64,000 nt of DNA from Temnopleurus reevesii (GCA_036244855.1 BQKZ01000455.1:41601-105600); one strand, 5' to 3'; numbered from the stretch's first letter, positions 49,145-62,100 are shown. A program made the numbers and translations. Notes: generated from the sequence alone by a model not told the origin.

Positions 49145-49400
49145 GTAGATGGCGGCAAGTCAGAATGCGATCGCGATCAATCAAACGTCCTGTCGTCTGC
49201 AAGACGCCAAGCGTCAAGAAAATGCCGAATTTACTGCAGCAACCATCCTGCTATTGAGAAATAAACAAGAAGAAAAGAGAATCTCTATGTAACGCAATAA
49301 ATTAACGAAACAAGAAAACGATGGAATAAAGAGTGGGATGAGAGACCTACAAGATACAAATGTTTCACAAATAGAGGCGAGGTTGACCCTAAACACGATA
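49145..49400. repeat. Duplicated block, copy 1
   Basis: ATGGCGGCAAGTCAGAATGC through CCTACAAGATACAAATGTTTC and AATAGAGGCGA is repeated at 49717-50080, where a ~105-bp insertion splits it. Confidence 0.8.
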
Positions 49401-49545
49401 TAAAATATTTCCGCAAAATAAAGTGGGGCACGGACAATAGAGCCGTAGGCCGCGTATTGAACTGTGTGAACGCAACAACCATATACCGGTTCTGATTTGA
49501 ATAGCATTACAAAGGACCGTTGAATTGGCATTCCATTTAATTTTA
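49400..49545 (-). repeat. Dispersed repeat, inverted copy
   Basis: Its reverse complement reads CCAATTCAACGGTCCTTTGT ... CGGTATATGGTTGTTGCG ... ACAGTTCAATACGCGG, matching plus-strand copies at 55020, 58800 and 59940. Confidence 0.7.
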
Positions 49546-49716
49546 CGGAGATAGATTATATTGTGTTCCTAGTATTTTTTTACCTTCATATACTCGAGAT
49601 TTACTACTCATGAATTATGATAAGATTATAAATTCAAAAGTAAACTATGAAAATAAAAGTAAACTCAATTATACTACTTCATCTTCCTTTATTTCAACAT
49701 GTGGACCGAGCAAATA

Positions 49717-50080
49717 TGGCGGCAAGTCAGAATGTGATCGCGATCAATCAAATGTCCTCGTCGTATGCAAGACGCTTAGCGTCAATAAAATGCCGAATTT
49801 AATTTATTTATCTATCTTTTAAAAATTCATTCAACATATTTATACAGGATGACAAGATCAGTTAAAACTGTTTTACATCATAGTCCTGATATGGAAATAC
49901 ACAACATTAATCGCAATAGCAACCATCCTGCTTTTGAGAAATAAGCAAGAAGGACAGAGGATATCTATTGAACGCAATATATTAACGAAACATATACATT
50001 GAAAAAGACCCGATGAAATGAAAAGTGTAATAAGGGACCTACAAGATACATGTTTCACAAATAGAGGCGATGTCGATTTT
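49717..50080. repeat. Duplicated block, copy 2, with insertion at about 49800-49915
   Basis: Same order as 49145-49400. The insertion separates ATGCCGAATTTA from GCAACCATCCTGC. Confidence 0.78.
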
Positions 50081-51160
50081 ACACATTTATTATCATTTCT
50101 ATTTGTAAATTTATTTTTTTTAATATTCGTAAGTTACGGTGATAGAATCATAAGTTCAAATGTAGACAAGAACACAGATGTAAACTTAATTATATTACTT
50201 CATCTTCTTATATTGCAATAATATGCGTGCATCGATCATATAATTTTGTTAATGTCGCATTGTATAACTTGAGGTTTATTAATTTTTAAAAGGTCATTAA
50301 ACAGGAAGAGATAAGCATAGTAATGGGGGAAAAACGTCTATTGAATATTAAAAGTCAGTTAAGCAAACCATAAGTTTATTTTGGGTTTTGTTTAAGGAGT
50401 GCTAAAAATACTCATTAGACAACACTTTATGAAAGAAAACACAAAAATAGTTTGTGATTGAACTAAGAGAAAAGCCTATACCACTTTGTTTCACATATAG
50501 TAAAACAAAATCGGGTGCAACCGCTCAGGGTTGAGTAATACTTCTTGAAGGAGGAAATGCAAAAGTATTTGACTAAAGAATGTAAATTGGACAGGTTATG
50601 AAAAAATGGGATAAACAATTAATATGCGATACAAAACATGAAAATGTTCATAAGTGCATCCATGGAGTTTTCACCAGTGATCATAATCTCAAATGTTGCG
50701 CCCCAATCAACATTTTCTGTCTTGTTTGGTGCCCCTAACTTTGACTCGGTGGATCGAGCCCCTATAGTCCCCCACGATGAGCGAATGTTTGTATTTTTGT
50801 TGGGGGGGGGGGCAGTTGTAACAGTTTTTAAAATAATGAGTTAATTGAGTAGATCTGTTCGGTGATCTGTTCGGCAATTCGACCCTAATATACATGATCT
50901 AACGGGTTTCATGCTGCTGTTGGCGACGAATAAGAACACTTCAATGACTTCATGTGTTCAGATAAAGTTTGTCATCCCATTGTTACCGGACAAAATGCCT
51001 GTAGTCTCGGCAAACATTTCAAATCTCGACTGACATGTACCCCCTTTGTAAAGTATTGACCATTCTACTCTCGAATCATTCAAACCTGCCTGAGAAATTG
51101 ATTAACCATATCAAAGGGAAAAGGCCCTCTTCGATTTTTAATTAGATCAGATGAAGCGAG
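50081..51160. other. Non-coding upstream region of the CAP gene
   Basis: AT-rich; a G-run lies at 50801-50812. No exon seen. Confidence 0.4.
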
Positions 51161-51167
51161 AAGAGAC

Positions 51168-51254
51168 GCTTGGATTTATACCCGCTATTCATCACGAATT
51201 ATTACCAGAGGATCGACAATTCTGCGAAGATGTAGATATAATCGACGACTAGAT
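51168..51254 (+). promoter_or_regulatory. Candidate core promoter and 5'UTR of the CAP gene
   Basis: A TATA-like TTTATACCC (GGATTTATACCCGC) at about 51173-51185 lies roughly 75 nt before the ATG, placing a start near 51205-51215 and a short 5'UTR. The ATG context (GATATGT) is weak, but a signal peptide follows directly. Inference from position and motif only. Confidence 0.35.
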
Positions 51255-51638
51255 ATGTACGAATTCGCACAAAAAGTGATATTTGTGTTAGGAATAATCA
51301 TTTTGTCAGTTAACTGTCTGGATACTGACAACGAACAAAATTACATCCTTGGTCCGTCTGTGTATCCAGCCCGAGATGGATTACCGATGTTCGACACAAA
51401 CGACCACGGAGAGACCCGACGTCGTCTTGAGATCGTCGATGATCAACATCAGGATGATGACAGGGCTTCAATGTCTCGACGTCGAATTAAAAGAAGTGAG
51501 ATGGATTCTCAAAGTCGTACTCGACATCGGTTTCGCAGGTCGACGGAGTTCACTTCGGACGAGATGGTGGCCCTCGTCGATAAGCATAACGAATTAAGAG
51601 GTCAGGTTTCTCCAGAGGCCTCCAATATGGAGTTAATG
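51255..51638 (+). CDS. CAP gene exon 1: signal peptide, propeptide, start of CAP domain
   Basis: 128 codons ending ..NMELM before the donor GTAAGA. The signal peptide has the core VIFVLGIIIL. The propeptide is charged, with two furin-like sites; cleavage after RFRR would release a mature protein starting STEFTSDEM. The CAP helix 1 motif VDKHNELR supplies the conserved His. Confidence 0.88.
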
Positions 51639-54600
51639 GTAAGAATATTCATTGAGAGAAAACTGTTTAAAATAATAAATTATTTAAAGCCAATAAATTT
51701 GTTTTCAGTGAAAAGATAAATGACAATTACTAATGATAATAAATGATTAACTAGTAATGTGTTAATTAAGTCAACTCCAAATCTTATTGAATGGCAGATA
51801 AAATAAATTTTTGACCATTAAAATCGTGGGTCCCGGCAGCCGTTGAACAGCGTAAGTTTGGCATGAAATAGTCTATCACTTTCTTGTTGAACGCAAAACT
51901 GGGTAATAGTAATTCTGGTCCCATCTATGACGCGACCGGGACTCGAATCCTGGACCTCCTGCTTGTGAGGCGAGCGCTCTGCTGATTTTCATAAACGGCA
52001 AACTTGAAGAAAGCTTGTAGGCAGAATTATTATCACAAAACTATCATGTTTTTTATCTCACATCTGAAATCAAAACAATGATTAAATAGTCTATTAGAGA
52101 TAACAAAAAGTTATACACTCTTTGGAAAAGGCTCCAAATGCAAACCACCAGAATCGGTTCTATAAAGAACTTTACAAAATTTAAAAGGTTAAAAAATATT
52201 ACAAAGTAGTTGTAAAGGGTAATTTAGAACCAATTTAGAACACTGAAACCTTTAGAATACGGGAAGTAAAAATATAAGCTCTTTCAAGTATCCCTTTTAA
52301 AAATGCAGTATGCAGTATGCATTTTTCTTTATGAGGGTATAACGAAATATATCTTGCCGAAGATTTAACCACAATTAATACTCAATGTATTAACGAATGA
52401 AGCGAGCAAACAAAGATACTGGGTATAGCGTTATCCGAAAAATGAATTTTATTTATAATTAATTTTTTTACAGATTCGTTTGCTTTTACAAGTAGAAGAT
52501 TTGTGTGGGAGTCAAGCAGCTGCTTCTTATAATCACTTCAAAAGTGATTATCTAACAATTCATCACTTGCTAAAATCAAACGGTTTTTTAAGCTTGTTGT
52601 TTCGTTTCAATCCCAGTTTGGAAGACTGTTAGATTATTTGATATTTATTTGATCATGTCTAAAGAAAATATGTCATCTCCACTGTGAAGTGTCAATCGGA
52701 GTATATAGATTGTAGTTATTGTTACAATGACATTCCTTATTGACTGTCAAAACTTTTAATCTGTTCAGATTGATTAACCACATTTTTTGTTTTAATTCGA
52801 TAACTTTTGATATAGAGCTTTAAAAGTTATACCAGATTCATGAGTAAGAAAGAGAAGAAAACAATCTTCACCAAATCTCACTACCATGACAATTTGGTCA
52901 CCAATCCGCGTTTGATGCAGAAAGTTATTAAATGAAAATAGTGATACTTTTCATAAATCCTCAAATCAGCAATACATCAATAATCTTTTTAAAAATCCAC
53001 TATTGTCCACGCATTTTGCAACTTGTTACTTATGGACGTGCTTTTTTGCGATGAAGTTTTGGTGACATGGTCTAATGGTGTTGCCAATTTAGGAAAGGGA
53101 TATTTGATTAAATTTGTCGTAAAATAATCCATGTCCTGAATGGGTTAAACAATACTTTTTAAGCAACTTTTTTTTTTTACTTTCAGCATATTTGATGAAA
53201 CAGAGTCGCCAGAAAATTTGACTGTAAATTTCATACCGCATTTAATCGTCATATATTTTGGTAGTTACTAATATAGAAGCATAATAAACTTTGCATTTTC
53301 GTGATGGTATATCAACTTCTTGGCGAATTTTCTACCACCAAATTTGTTTCTACACACTCGTTACATTTTACTTTTGATGCTGAGGAAATGGCGTTCAATA
53401 CCAATGCATGAATTTTATTTGAAAGCATATATTATCTNGAGGGTATAACGAAATATATCTTGCCGAAGATTTAACCACAATTAATACTCAATGTATTAAC
53501 GAATGAAGCGAGCAAACAAAGATACTGGGTATAGCGTTATCCGAAAAATGAATTTTATTTATAATTAATTTTTTTACAGATTCGTTTGCTTTTACAAGTA
53601 GAAGGTTTGTGTGGGAGTCAAGCAGCTGCTTCTTATAATCACTTCAAAAGTGATTATCTAACAATTCATCACTTGCTAAAATCAAACGGTTTTTTAAGCT
53701 TGTTGTTTCGTTTCAATCCCAGTTTGGAAGACTGTTAGATTATTTGATATTTATTTGATCATGTCTAAAGAAAATATGTCATCTCCACTGTGAAGTGTCA
53801 ATCGGAGTATATAGATTATAGTTATTGTTACAATGACATTCATTATTGACAGTCAAAGATGTTAATCTTTTTCAGATTGATTAAACACATTTTGTGTTTT
53901 GGTTCGATAATTGTTGATACAGAGCTTTAAAAGTTATACCAGATTCATGAGTAAGAAAGAGAAGAAAACAATCTTCACCAAATCTCACTACCATGACAAT
54001 TTGGTCACCATTTGTCGTTTGATGCAGAAAGTTATTAAATAAAAATAGTGATAATTTTCATAAATCCTCAGATCAGCAATATATCAATAATCTTTTTAAA
54101 AATCCACTATTGTCCACGCATTTTGCAACTTGTTACTTGTTGACGTGCTTTTTTGCGATGAGGTTTTGATGACATGGTGTTGCCAATTTAGGAAAGGGAT
54201 ATTTGATTAAATTTGTCGTAAAATAATCCATGTCCTGAATGGGCTAAACAATTATTTGTAAGCAACTTTTTTTTTGTAATTATTTTTTTTTTACTTACAG
54301 CATATTTGATGCAGCGGAGTCGCCAGAAAATTTGGGTGTAAAATTCATACCGCATTTAATCGTCATATATTTTGGTAGTTACCATAGTAACGATATGTTG
54401 CTTGCAGTCATATACCTAAAGGTTGCATTGAAGCATAATAAACTTTGCATTTTCGTGATGGTATATCAACTTCGTGGCGAATTTTCTACCATCAAATTTG
54501 TTTCTACACACTCGTTACATTTTACTTTTGATGCTGAGGAAATGGCGTTCAATACCAATGCATGAATTTTATTTGAAAGCATATATTATCTCAAGAAATA

Positions 54601-57600
54601 TAGTTGAACATTTACACTTTGCTTAAACATTTTCTTAGTGATTACTTTTGTTAGAATGAGTATCACGCTATATTTCTATCATGGACATCATTTTCCACTG
54701 ATTTTTTTTATAAGTGGGCATTTTCGTGTTGTTGTTTTTACACGTTGTTTTTATTCTTATTTATATGGGAGCCCTTAGGCTTTACCGCTGACTGGCTTTC
54801 AAAATTGAATTGTGTACATATTGCTTTCTATTTTGTGTGCGTATATACAGGCGCATCCAACATAAGATCTGCTTATGGATCTGCTCCCTTTAAAAAGAAA
54901 TGTTTATTCTACAATATATTAATTTACACAATTATTCTATTACTTGATTTGAGATTGTAAATTACTAGTTTGTACATCATTGATTTCTTTTTGTCGTTGA
55001 AAGAAATAAATGATTAACGTGATATACACTATTTCTGTAAAATGAAGTCGGAACACCAATTCAATGCTCCTTTGTAATATTGAAATAATCGGAACCGGCT
55101 TATGATTGTTGTGTCCGTATAAAGTTCAAAACACAGCACACGAATCTATTGTCCAAGACCCACTTAATTTAACGTAGTTTATACCGAGTTGATTGTTATT
55201 TTCAATTGAATTGAACAAATTAATAAGATTCACAGCGCAACAGTTTTCGGTGGCATATATCATCATATGGAGTACCCCCCCCCCCCACACCCCCCTTTCT
55301 CATTTATCTGAGTCTCTGACCCGACCTTCTTGTTCTCTCTCCGGAAACATAATCCCACATCCTTTTAAACTGAGCTTTATGCGACACCTTTGAAGTGATC
55401 TGTCAAGAAACTAACTATTTCAAAGCAATTTTAGGTGTGTCCGAACATTGATGTATCAAAGTACCCAAGGCCTACTATCATTTGCTCTTACGTAACACCA
55501 TGTATTTCCTTTACACCACTTGGCTTTTCACCTCGCGATGTCGAGTGGTGTGTATTAGCACGGAACCTTGAAGATAAGTCTCGCCCGGTGCTAAGAGCAA
55601 ATGAAAATCAATTACGGAGGTGTAAATTTAGCTCAAGTGCTTGTTTGCTCACTCATCGAGTTGGGATTTAAACTGGTTGTTGAAAGAGCTCCGTTTTGTT
55701 CCAATCACAATAAATCTTAAGGTGCTAGAGTAAATATAGACTAGCCAAAACATAGTAGATGTTTTTCGCACCCGGGCGTTAACATCAATAGTTAAGATAT
55801 AGGAGATGAGCAGAAAGTTGTGAGATCGAGGCGCGATTGATCTTCAAGTCATGTCCCGGTCACATAGGGCCCCGGAAGCAACACGATTCAACACGACTCT
55901 TTCTTCGCAGGTAGCTAACTGTGAACTGAACAAAGAGTCGTGTTGACTCGTGTTTCGGGCTTCTATGTGACCGGAACCTTAGCGCGATTGATTTTCATTA
56001 GACAATCAGAGGCATCGATGAGGAAGATTGATAGCAAATATCATACCAATGAAAACGTCTGTTCCAATCTATCATGGTTTATTTGCAATTTTCCCTTCAA
56101 GTCTACAATACCGGCTTTACAAATTTAAAAAGTAGATAGTATTGCGTTAAATCCATTCATGCTTTCACGAAGTGATGGTTACCTAATTAAACGGTTGCTG
56201 AAACTATCATGACATTCAATTTATATGAAACGTGCAAGCATTCCAATATGATACTCTTTTATAGTTGCTATGTCGGGATTTCTTTCCACCCGTCATCGTC
56301 ACCGCTAAAATGAGCTATATGCTCATTTTTGGGAGCGTCGTGGTGTAGTGGTTCGGACTCTCGCCTCTTAACTAGAGGGTTGGTGGTTCGAATCTCTCCC
56401 AGGGCGTTAATTTTCCTTCAGCAAGAAATTTACCCATAGTGTGCTGCACTCAACCCAGGTGAGATGAATGGGTACCTGGCAAGAATATTTATTCCTTGAA
56501 ACACCAAATGCGCTAATGAAGTGGCTGCCGGGCTAAAGCCAGGGTAATAATGCTGCAATTGTAGAGCGCTTAGAGAACTCTTAGAGTTGATAAGCGCAAT
56601 ATAAAAGCCGTTCATTATTATTATTATTATTATGCTGTTCACCTGAACATTTTGATTGTCTTTGTTCTATAGCATGTTGTTGATTTTATGGAAATAAGAA
56701 AGTACAAACAAACAAACATTTTCTTGAAACAGAGTTGGGATGAGGATCTTGCAACCATGGCACAACAGTGATCAGTTTCGTGCAACTTCACCCACTGCCA
56801 ACCCAACAACATCTCCCCTTTCATTTCATTTCTTGAAACACGTGGGATGAATTGTTAAAGAAAATACCGCTGAATGGGCTAGACACCGTTCACCTGTATA
56901 TTTTTATTGTCCCTGTTCTTACTTTGTTGTTGATTTTATGGAAATAACAAAGTTCAAACAAACAAACAAACAAACAAACATTTTCTTAAAACAGAGTTGG
57001 GACGATGATCTTGCAGTGGTCAGATACGTGCAAATTTGCCCACGGTCAACCCGACAATTTCTCTCCTTACAGTCACTTCTCGAAAACATGGATGAATTAT
57101 TACAGAATATACCGCTGACAACGGTCTAGACGCTGTTCAGTTGTGTATTTTGATTGTGTTTGTTATACAATATGTTATCGAGTTATGGAAATAATAATGT
57201 ACAAACAAATAAACAAACATTTTTTTAAACAGGGTTGGGAAGATAAATAAGAACTTTTCTAGGAAAATAAATGATCTTGCAACCATGGTCAGATACGTTC
57301 AACTTCGCCAACGGCCAACCCGACAACATCTCTCCTTTCAGTCACTTCTTGAAAACACGGATGAATTATTGAAGAATATACCGTGCTAATGGGCTATACA
57401 CTGTTCACTGTCTTGTATTTGATTGTCTATGGAGGTGTTGCTCAAAATCAACTGCAAATCAACTGCAACTTTGTCAATTGTAACGTGCATTTTCATTCGC
57501 GCACGGTATGCACATTTAACAAGACGCGCATGAAACAATGATTTTGATTGGCGTGTTCCGATCAACTGCAACTTGCGATCAATTGCAACCTTTGAACAAC

Positions 57601-59132
57601 ACCCCCTTAGTTATATATACTATGTTGTTAATTTTATGGAATATTTTTTTAAACAGAGTTGGGACGAGGATCTAGCCACCATGGCTCAGCAGTGGTCAGA
57701 TATGTGCTACTTTGAGCACGGCCAACCCGACAACATCTCCCCCTTCAGCCCCCTGGGACAGAATCTCTGGTTAGGGACTGCGGGGAACACACCTCCCAAT
57801 GGTGTTGGTGCTGTTCAGGCATGGTATAACGAGGATCGGTATTATGACTACGATACAATGGAATGCAGCCATGTTTGTGGACATTACACACAGGCAAGTC
57901 AGAGTCAATATCAGGTTTAGCTATCAATTCTAAGTCCCTCCAAATATTCCAATATTTCTGGAAATTAATTTCGTCCACATTTCACCCAAATTGATTAATG
58001 TGCAATCATTGTCAGGGCACGTTAAATGATTTATTCTTATTTAATTCATTTAGATCCGCTGATATATTTTATGCATGATTTAAAGTAAATGTAGAATTAG
58101 ACCTGACGAAAGAAATGAAACATGACCCTGATAATGTTCTTTTTTTTTTTTTTTTTTATTTGATGGAAAACGACGAAAGTGGACTTTTAAACAGCGAAAA
58201 AAATGTGGCTATTTTGCCAGAGACTTTGTTTATAGCAACGGGAATGTACGAACACCTGAAAATGGCAAATTGTAATCGAAAATATAAGATGCAAAAATGA
58301 ACAAATGCAGTCTATTATTTGGGAGGCCTAAAGATCTGCATTAGATGTGAACAGTTGATAATCCAAGAACAGTTTTGTTTCGGTGAAAAATTAACTATGT
58401 CTGTATGTGGTGAAATGTTACTTCCCTCGAACAACAGCTTGTCACACAAAAAACTTTTTTTTTCGAGTGAAGTCGACACTTCTAGGTAGAGTCATCTGAA
58501 TGGATCTTGATATTATGAATAACGACCCTAAGGGATAACGAACAAACATTTATTCCTTTTTTCAGGTGGTTTGGGCGTCAACGTATGCAGTAGGATGTGG
58601 GATATCATTGTGTGAAACTGCTACATCCGATACCTCTAACTATACCAACGTCTACATCATCACATGCAATTATGGACCTGCGTGAGTAATCAATGCAAGA
58701 TCGATGAGCATGATTCAGTTTAATTACAAGTAATCGCAGAATAAAGAAAATATTTTTTGCGTGCAAGTAAATCATTTCTGGTTAACACGATATAAAGTAT
58801 TTTCGAAAGGTTAAGTCGAACGCAATTTCAACGCTCCTTTGTAATGCCATTGAATTCGGTACCAGCTTGTCATTGTTGTGTCCACACAGTTGAATACACG
58901 GTGTACGGACCTATTGTCTGCGTTCTAGTTAACTTTTCGGAAATAGTTTATACCGTGTTGGTTATTATTTCTAACTGTTAGTGGTAGAAGTAGTAGTAGT
59001 AGTTGTTGTTGTCGTAGTGGTGGTGGTGGTGGTGGTAGTGGTAGTAGTAGTGTAGTAGTAGTAGTAGTAGTAGTAGCAGCAGTAGTAGTAGTAGTAGTAG
59101 TAGTAATAGTAGTATGGTGGTGGTGGTGGTGA

Positions 59133-59177
<45 letters not shown>

Positions 59178-62100
59178 CAGTAGTAGTAGTATTACCTCTT
59201 AAAACTTTCTTGTTAAATATAACAAGACGAGTAGTCAGCTAAAAGCCAACCGGTGAACTAATTCCGGTCGGAAATGACCGAAACTCAGTCAAACCCAACA
59301 GTAAAATTTGATTATAATTAGTCCCAGGTGACTACGTTATGGTCATTTCTAACTAGTTCTTTTCAGAAGTGTAAGAATACTACTTCAACTAGTGATAGTA
59401 AATTAATCAACAAATGAAAATAAAAAATGGATTAGATATATCAAGTGCTAGTATTTCCTAATATTTTCCCTCTTTCAAATTTCATCCTCCAGCGGGAATT
59501 ATGTTGGTTCAAGGCCTTATGATGAAGGAGCAAGCTGCACACAATGTGACTCCGGAGTGGCCCTTTGTTACAACAATCTTTGTAGTATGTATTCACTCCT
59601 GGACTATTCATAAATTTAGAATAAAAAAACCCCAATCAATATATGTATATATATTCTTAATGTAAATGCAGTTAAATCATGCATTTTGTCCGTGTGTTCA
59701 CAAGGTGATGATAGCCAAAGGAAATTGATGCACGAAATAATCACTGTGAAGTTATTATTTCATTGCCACATGTTCTTCTACAGAATTAAACCACATTTGA
59801 ATAGAGTATCCTTTGAATTGTTGCTATGTCGGGTTTCATTGTCTTCATGCAACGATACCCGTTGGCTAGATCACCTTGTGCAAAACGGACGATTTGTTAT
59901 AGCTTATCATCATTTGGCATATTTGGTGAAGTTCAGACAACACAATATAATCTATTTCCGAAAAATCAAGTCGAATGCAAATTCAATGCTACTTTGTAAT
60001 GCCATTCAAATCGGACCGGCTTGTTATTGTGGTATCCGTACAGTTCAATACACGGCGTACGGTTATTTTGGCCGTACGGTTTAAAAAAATAAACAACTCC
60101 AATCTAGGATATCCATAATACATTTATGCACACAGAAGAAAGTAGTGTCACTGTCGATTCAGTGTTTGACATTTGTTCGACATTTCTCTGCAAAATAAGA
60201 GGAAAGGATATATATTTTCCCCGCCTCTAGCTATTGTGAATACCTGGATAGAAGTTGCTGACTTTGTGAAGTTCTTCTTTTTTTCCCCTTGTACTCGGAG
60301 TGAATACATACAATTGTGTTATGTAGGCAGATTACAATAAATAACGTACAGATATTGAATTGCGATACAGTTGATCTTTTTTTTTTCTTTTTTTTTAAAT
60401 TGATATTTAAATTTACATGGCGAAAGCACTCCTTGCACAAAGCTTTTGCAAAAACTAAAGGGAACGTTTTATATTGACAATTCATTGCTTATATCTCAGA
60501 GCTGATTAGAATTTATTGATCATATCATCTCATAGCAACGTGCGTCATTTCACGGATTTTATGTCCATTGTGTGATGAACTTCATGAATTACACATGTAA
60601 TAAAAAGGTTAAAATTGTCTGAGTGTACACGAATTTGACTTCTCAGCACTGTACGNCATAGATGAACAAAAGTACTATTCAATAGGTTGAGTTCTGAGCC
60701 AAGTGTGCTGCCATGTTAGTGTGGAGATAGTCTATAGACAATCATAGCTGAAGCCCCCCCAGTTAGAAATTATCACAAAAATCAACACCTAAACCGAATT
60801 GGTCTAACAACACAAGTGCTGAAGAAATATTATAATCTGTCATACAGTATGTTAAACACCAGAAAGTATAATCGGAATGGGATTATTTCAGACAGAAAAA
60901 CCAAAGTATTAATCAAACACCAATAATTTGGACAAAGTTAAAAATTCGATTGAAACATTTAAAATAGCTATAGATGCACACAAAAACGCTTCCCTTTTAT
61001 GCTGTGGAAAAATATCGAACAGGTGTTGCATCTGTTCAGTGAATAAACAGGGGAGCTATTTTTTGTGTACTTAGCAATTGTGAAGGCTTTAATGAAGCTG
61101 CTATTTATTTGTCCATTCTGCTCACAGTGAATACTTTCTGATATTGCGCAATGAATTAGTTAACTCAGGGAGGTGTCATGAATGAAGCAACAGCTCAGAG
61201 TCATGAATGTGAAACATCTGGTCAAATTCAAAAGATGAACAATACATAGGGCGATCCTTTGATGTCCGAGGTTCGATGCCGCCAAATATGACTGGAGTGA
61301 TTTTAAGATATCAACCGATCTAAAAATTTAGGATGCGCAGTAAATTTAAGGCAAAAGTGCACATAAGTTACGAATGTGCAGTTGTATTAATAATAATTTT
61401 GGATCATAATCTTAAATTACAAGTCTCACTGTGTATTATTTATTGAGATATAGCTAAGAAACTGTAATTCACATGGACTCTTTTTGCTACAGATTCAAGT
61501 GTGTTCCAATTACTTCCGATCGTTGTATTTTTCATATTCATAGATTAAGATATTGTTCTATCAAAGACCTTAAGGCCATTCGTGCACCACATTAATGCCC
61601 ATTTGTAGAAATCATTTTTTTAATTCTTGCAAATTCTGATCGCTGGTACCAAATTTCACTTAATATTTATGTGCGGTATACTTGTTAAGCGAAAACCTGA
61701 GAAATTATAATTACCGTCACAATAAATCTTTCGTTATGGTTAACGAATAATGGTTATTCTAGCAATGGGTTCAGTGGTTGTTCTCCATCCTGATGAAGCG
61801 TTTTAGGAAGCACTTATTATGCCAGCAATTTTGTCATTCATTAAGACGCGGCATCGAACCTACTTCAAAGAGGTGTTATTCCAGATGTAAAATTTCCTTG
61901 GTTAACTCCATTGGCCCGTATTCCGATATCGAGGTTTAACTTAACCCTGGTCTAAGTCATTGTTCTTTAGACCCGGGCTATTCAAAAGTTAAACCAAGAG
62001 TCTAAAGAACAATGACTTAGATCTGCATGGGTTAAGTTAAACCTCGCTATATCGGAATACGGGCCAGAGGGTTTTGCAGTGTTATATACACCTGTGTTGA

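Larger units (their letters stand above)
51639..57656 (+). other. CAP gene intron 1 (6.0 kb)
   Basis: Holds a tRNA-like fragment, a 1.1-kb duplicated block with an N gap, a hairpin MITE, a SINE, and an array of decayed exon-2 copies. A C-run lies at 55267-55282. No other coding exon recognised. Confidence 0.85.
56637..57656 (+). repeat. Tandem array of ~245-bp units containing the 5' part of CAP exon 2
   Basis: Four unit starts (about 56637, 56888, 57131 and 57401) share a TGTTCACnTG..TTTTGATTGT lead, GTTGTTGATTTTATGGAAATA, an (AAAC)n stretch, a CAG acceptor and the AGTTGGGA exon start. The fourth unit leads into the working exon 2 and has a MITE inserted (57431-57607). Confidence 0.88.

Noticed and set aside
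51930..51992. Functional tRNA-Val gene
   Set aside because: The B box and anticodon loop look good, but the 5' acceptor strand and a normal D arm are absent.
56331..56400. Functional tRNA gene at the SINE head
   Set aside because: The A and B boxes are present but the anticodon stem does not pair, and the sequence continues into a SINE tail seen elsewhere in the window.
57894..57898. Using the GT at 57898 as exon 2 donor
   Set aside because: Gives the wrong phase and destroys the HYTQVVWA motif; the GC donor gives a perfect join.
58978..59192. Coding Val/Ser homopolymer tract from (GTA/GTG)n
   Set aside because: Lies mid-intron between two phase-compatible CAP exons; simple microsatellite.
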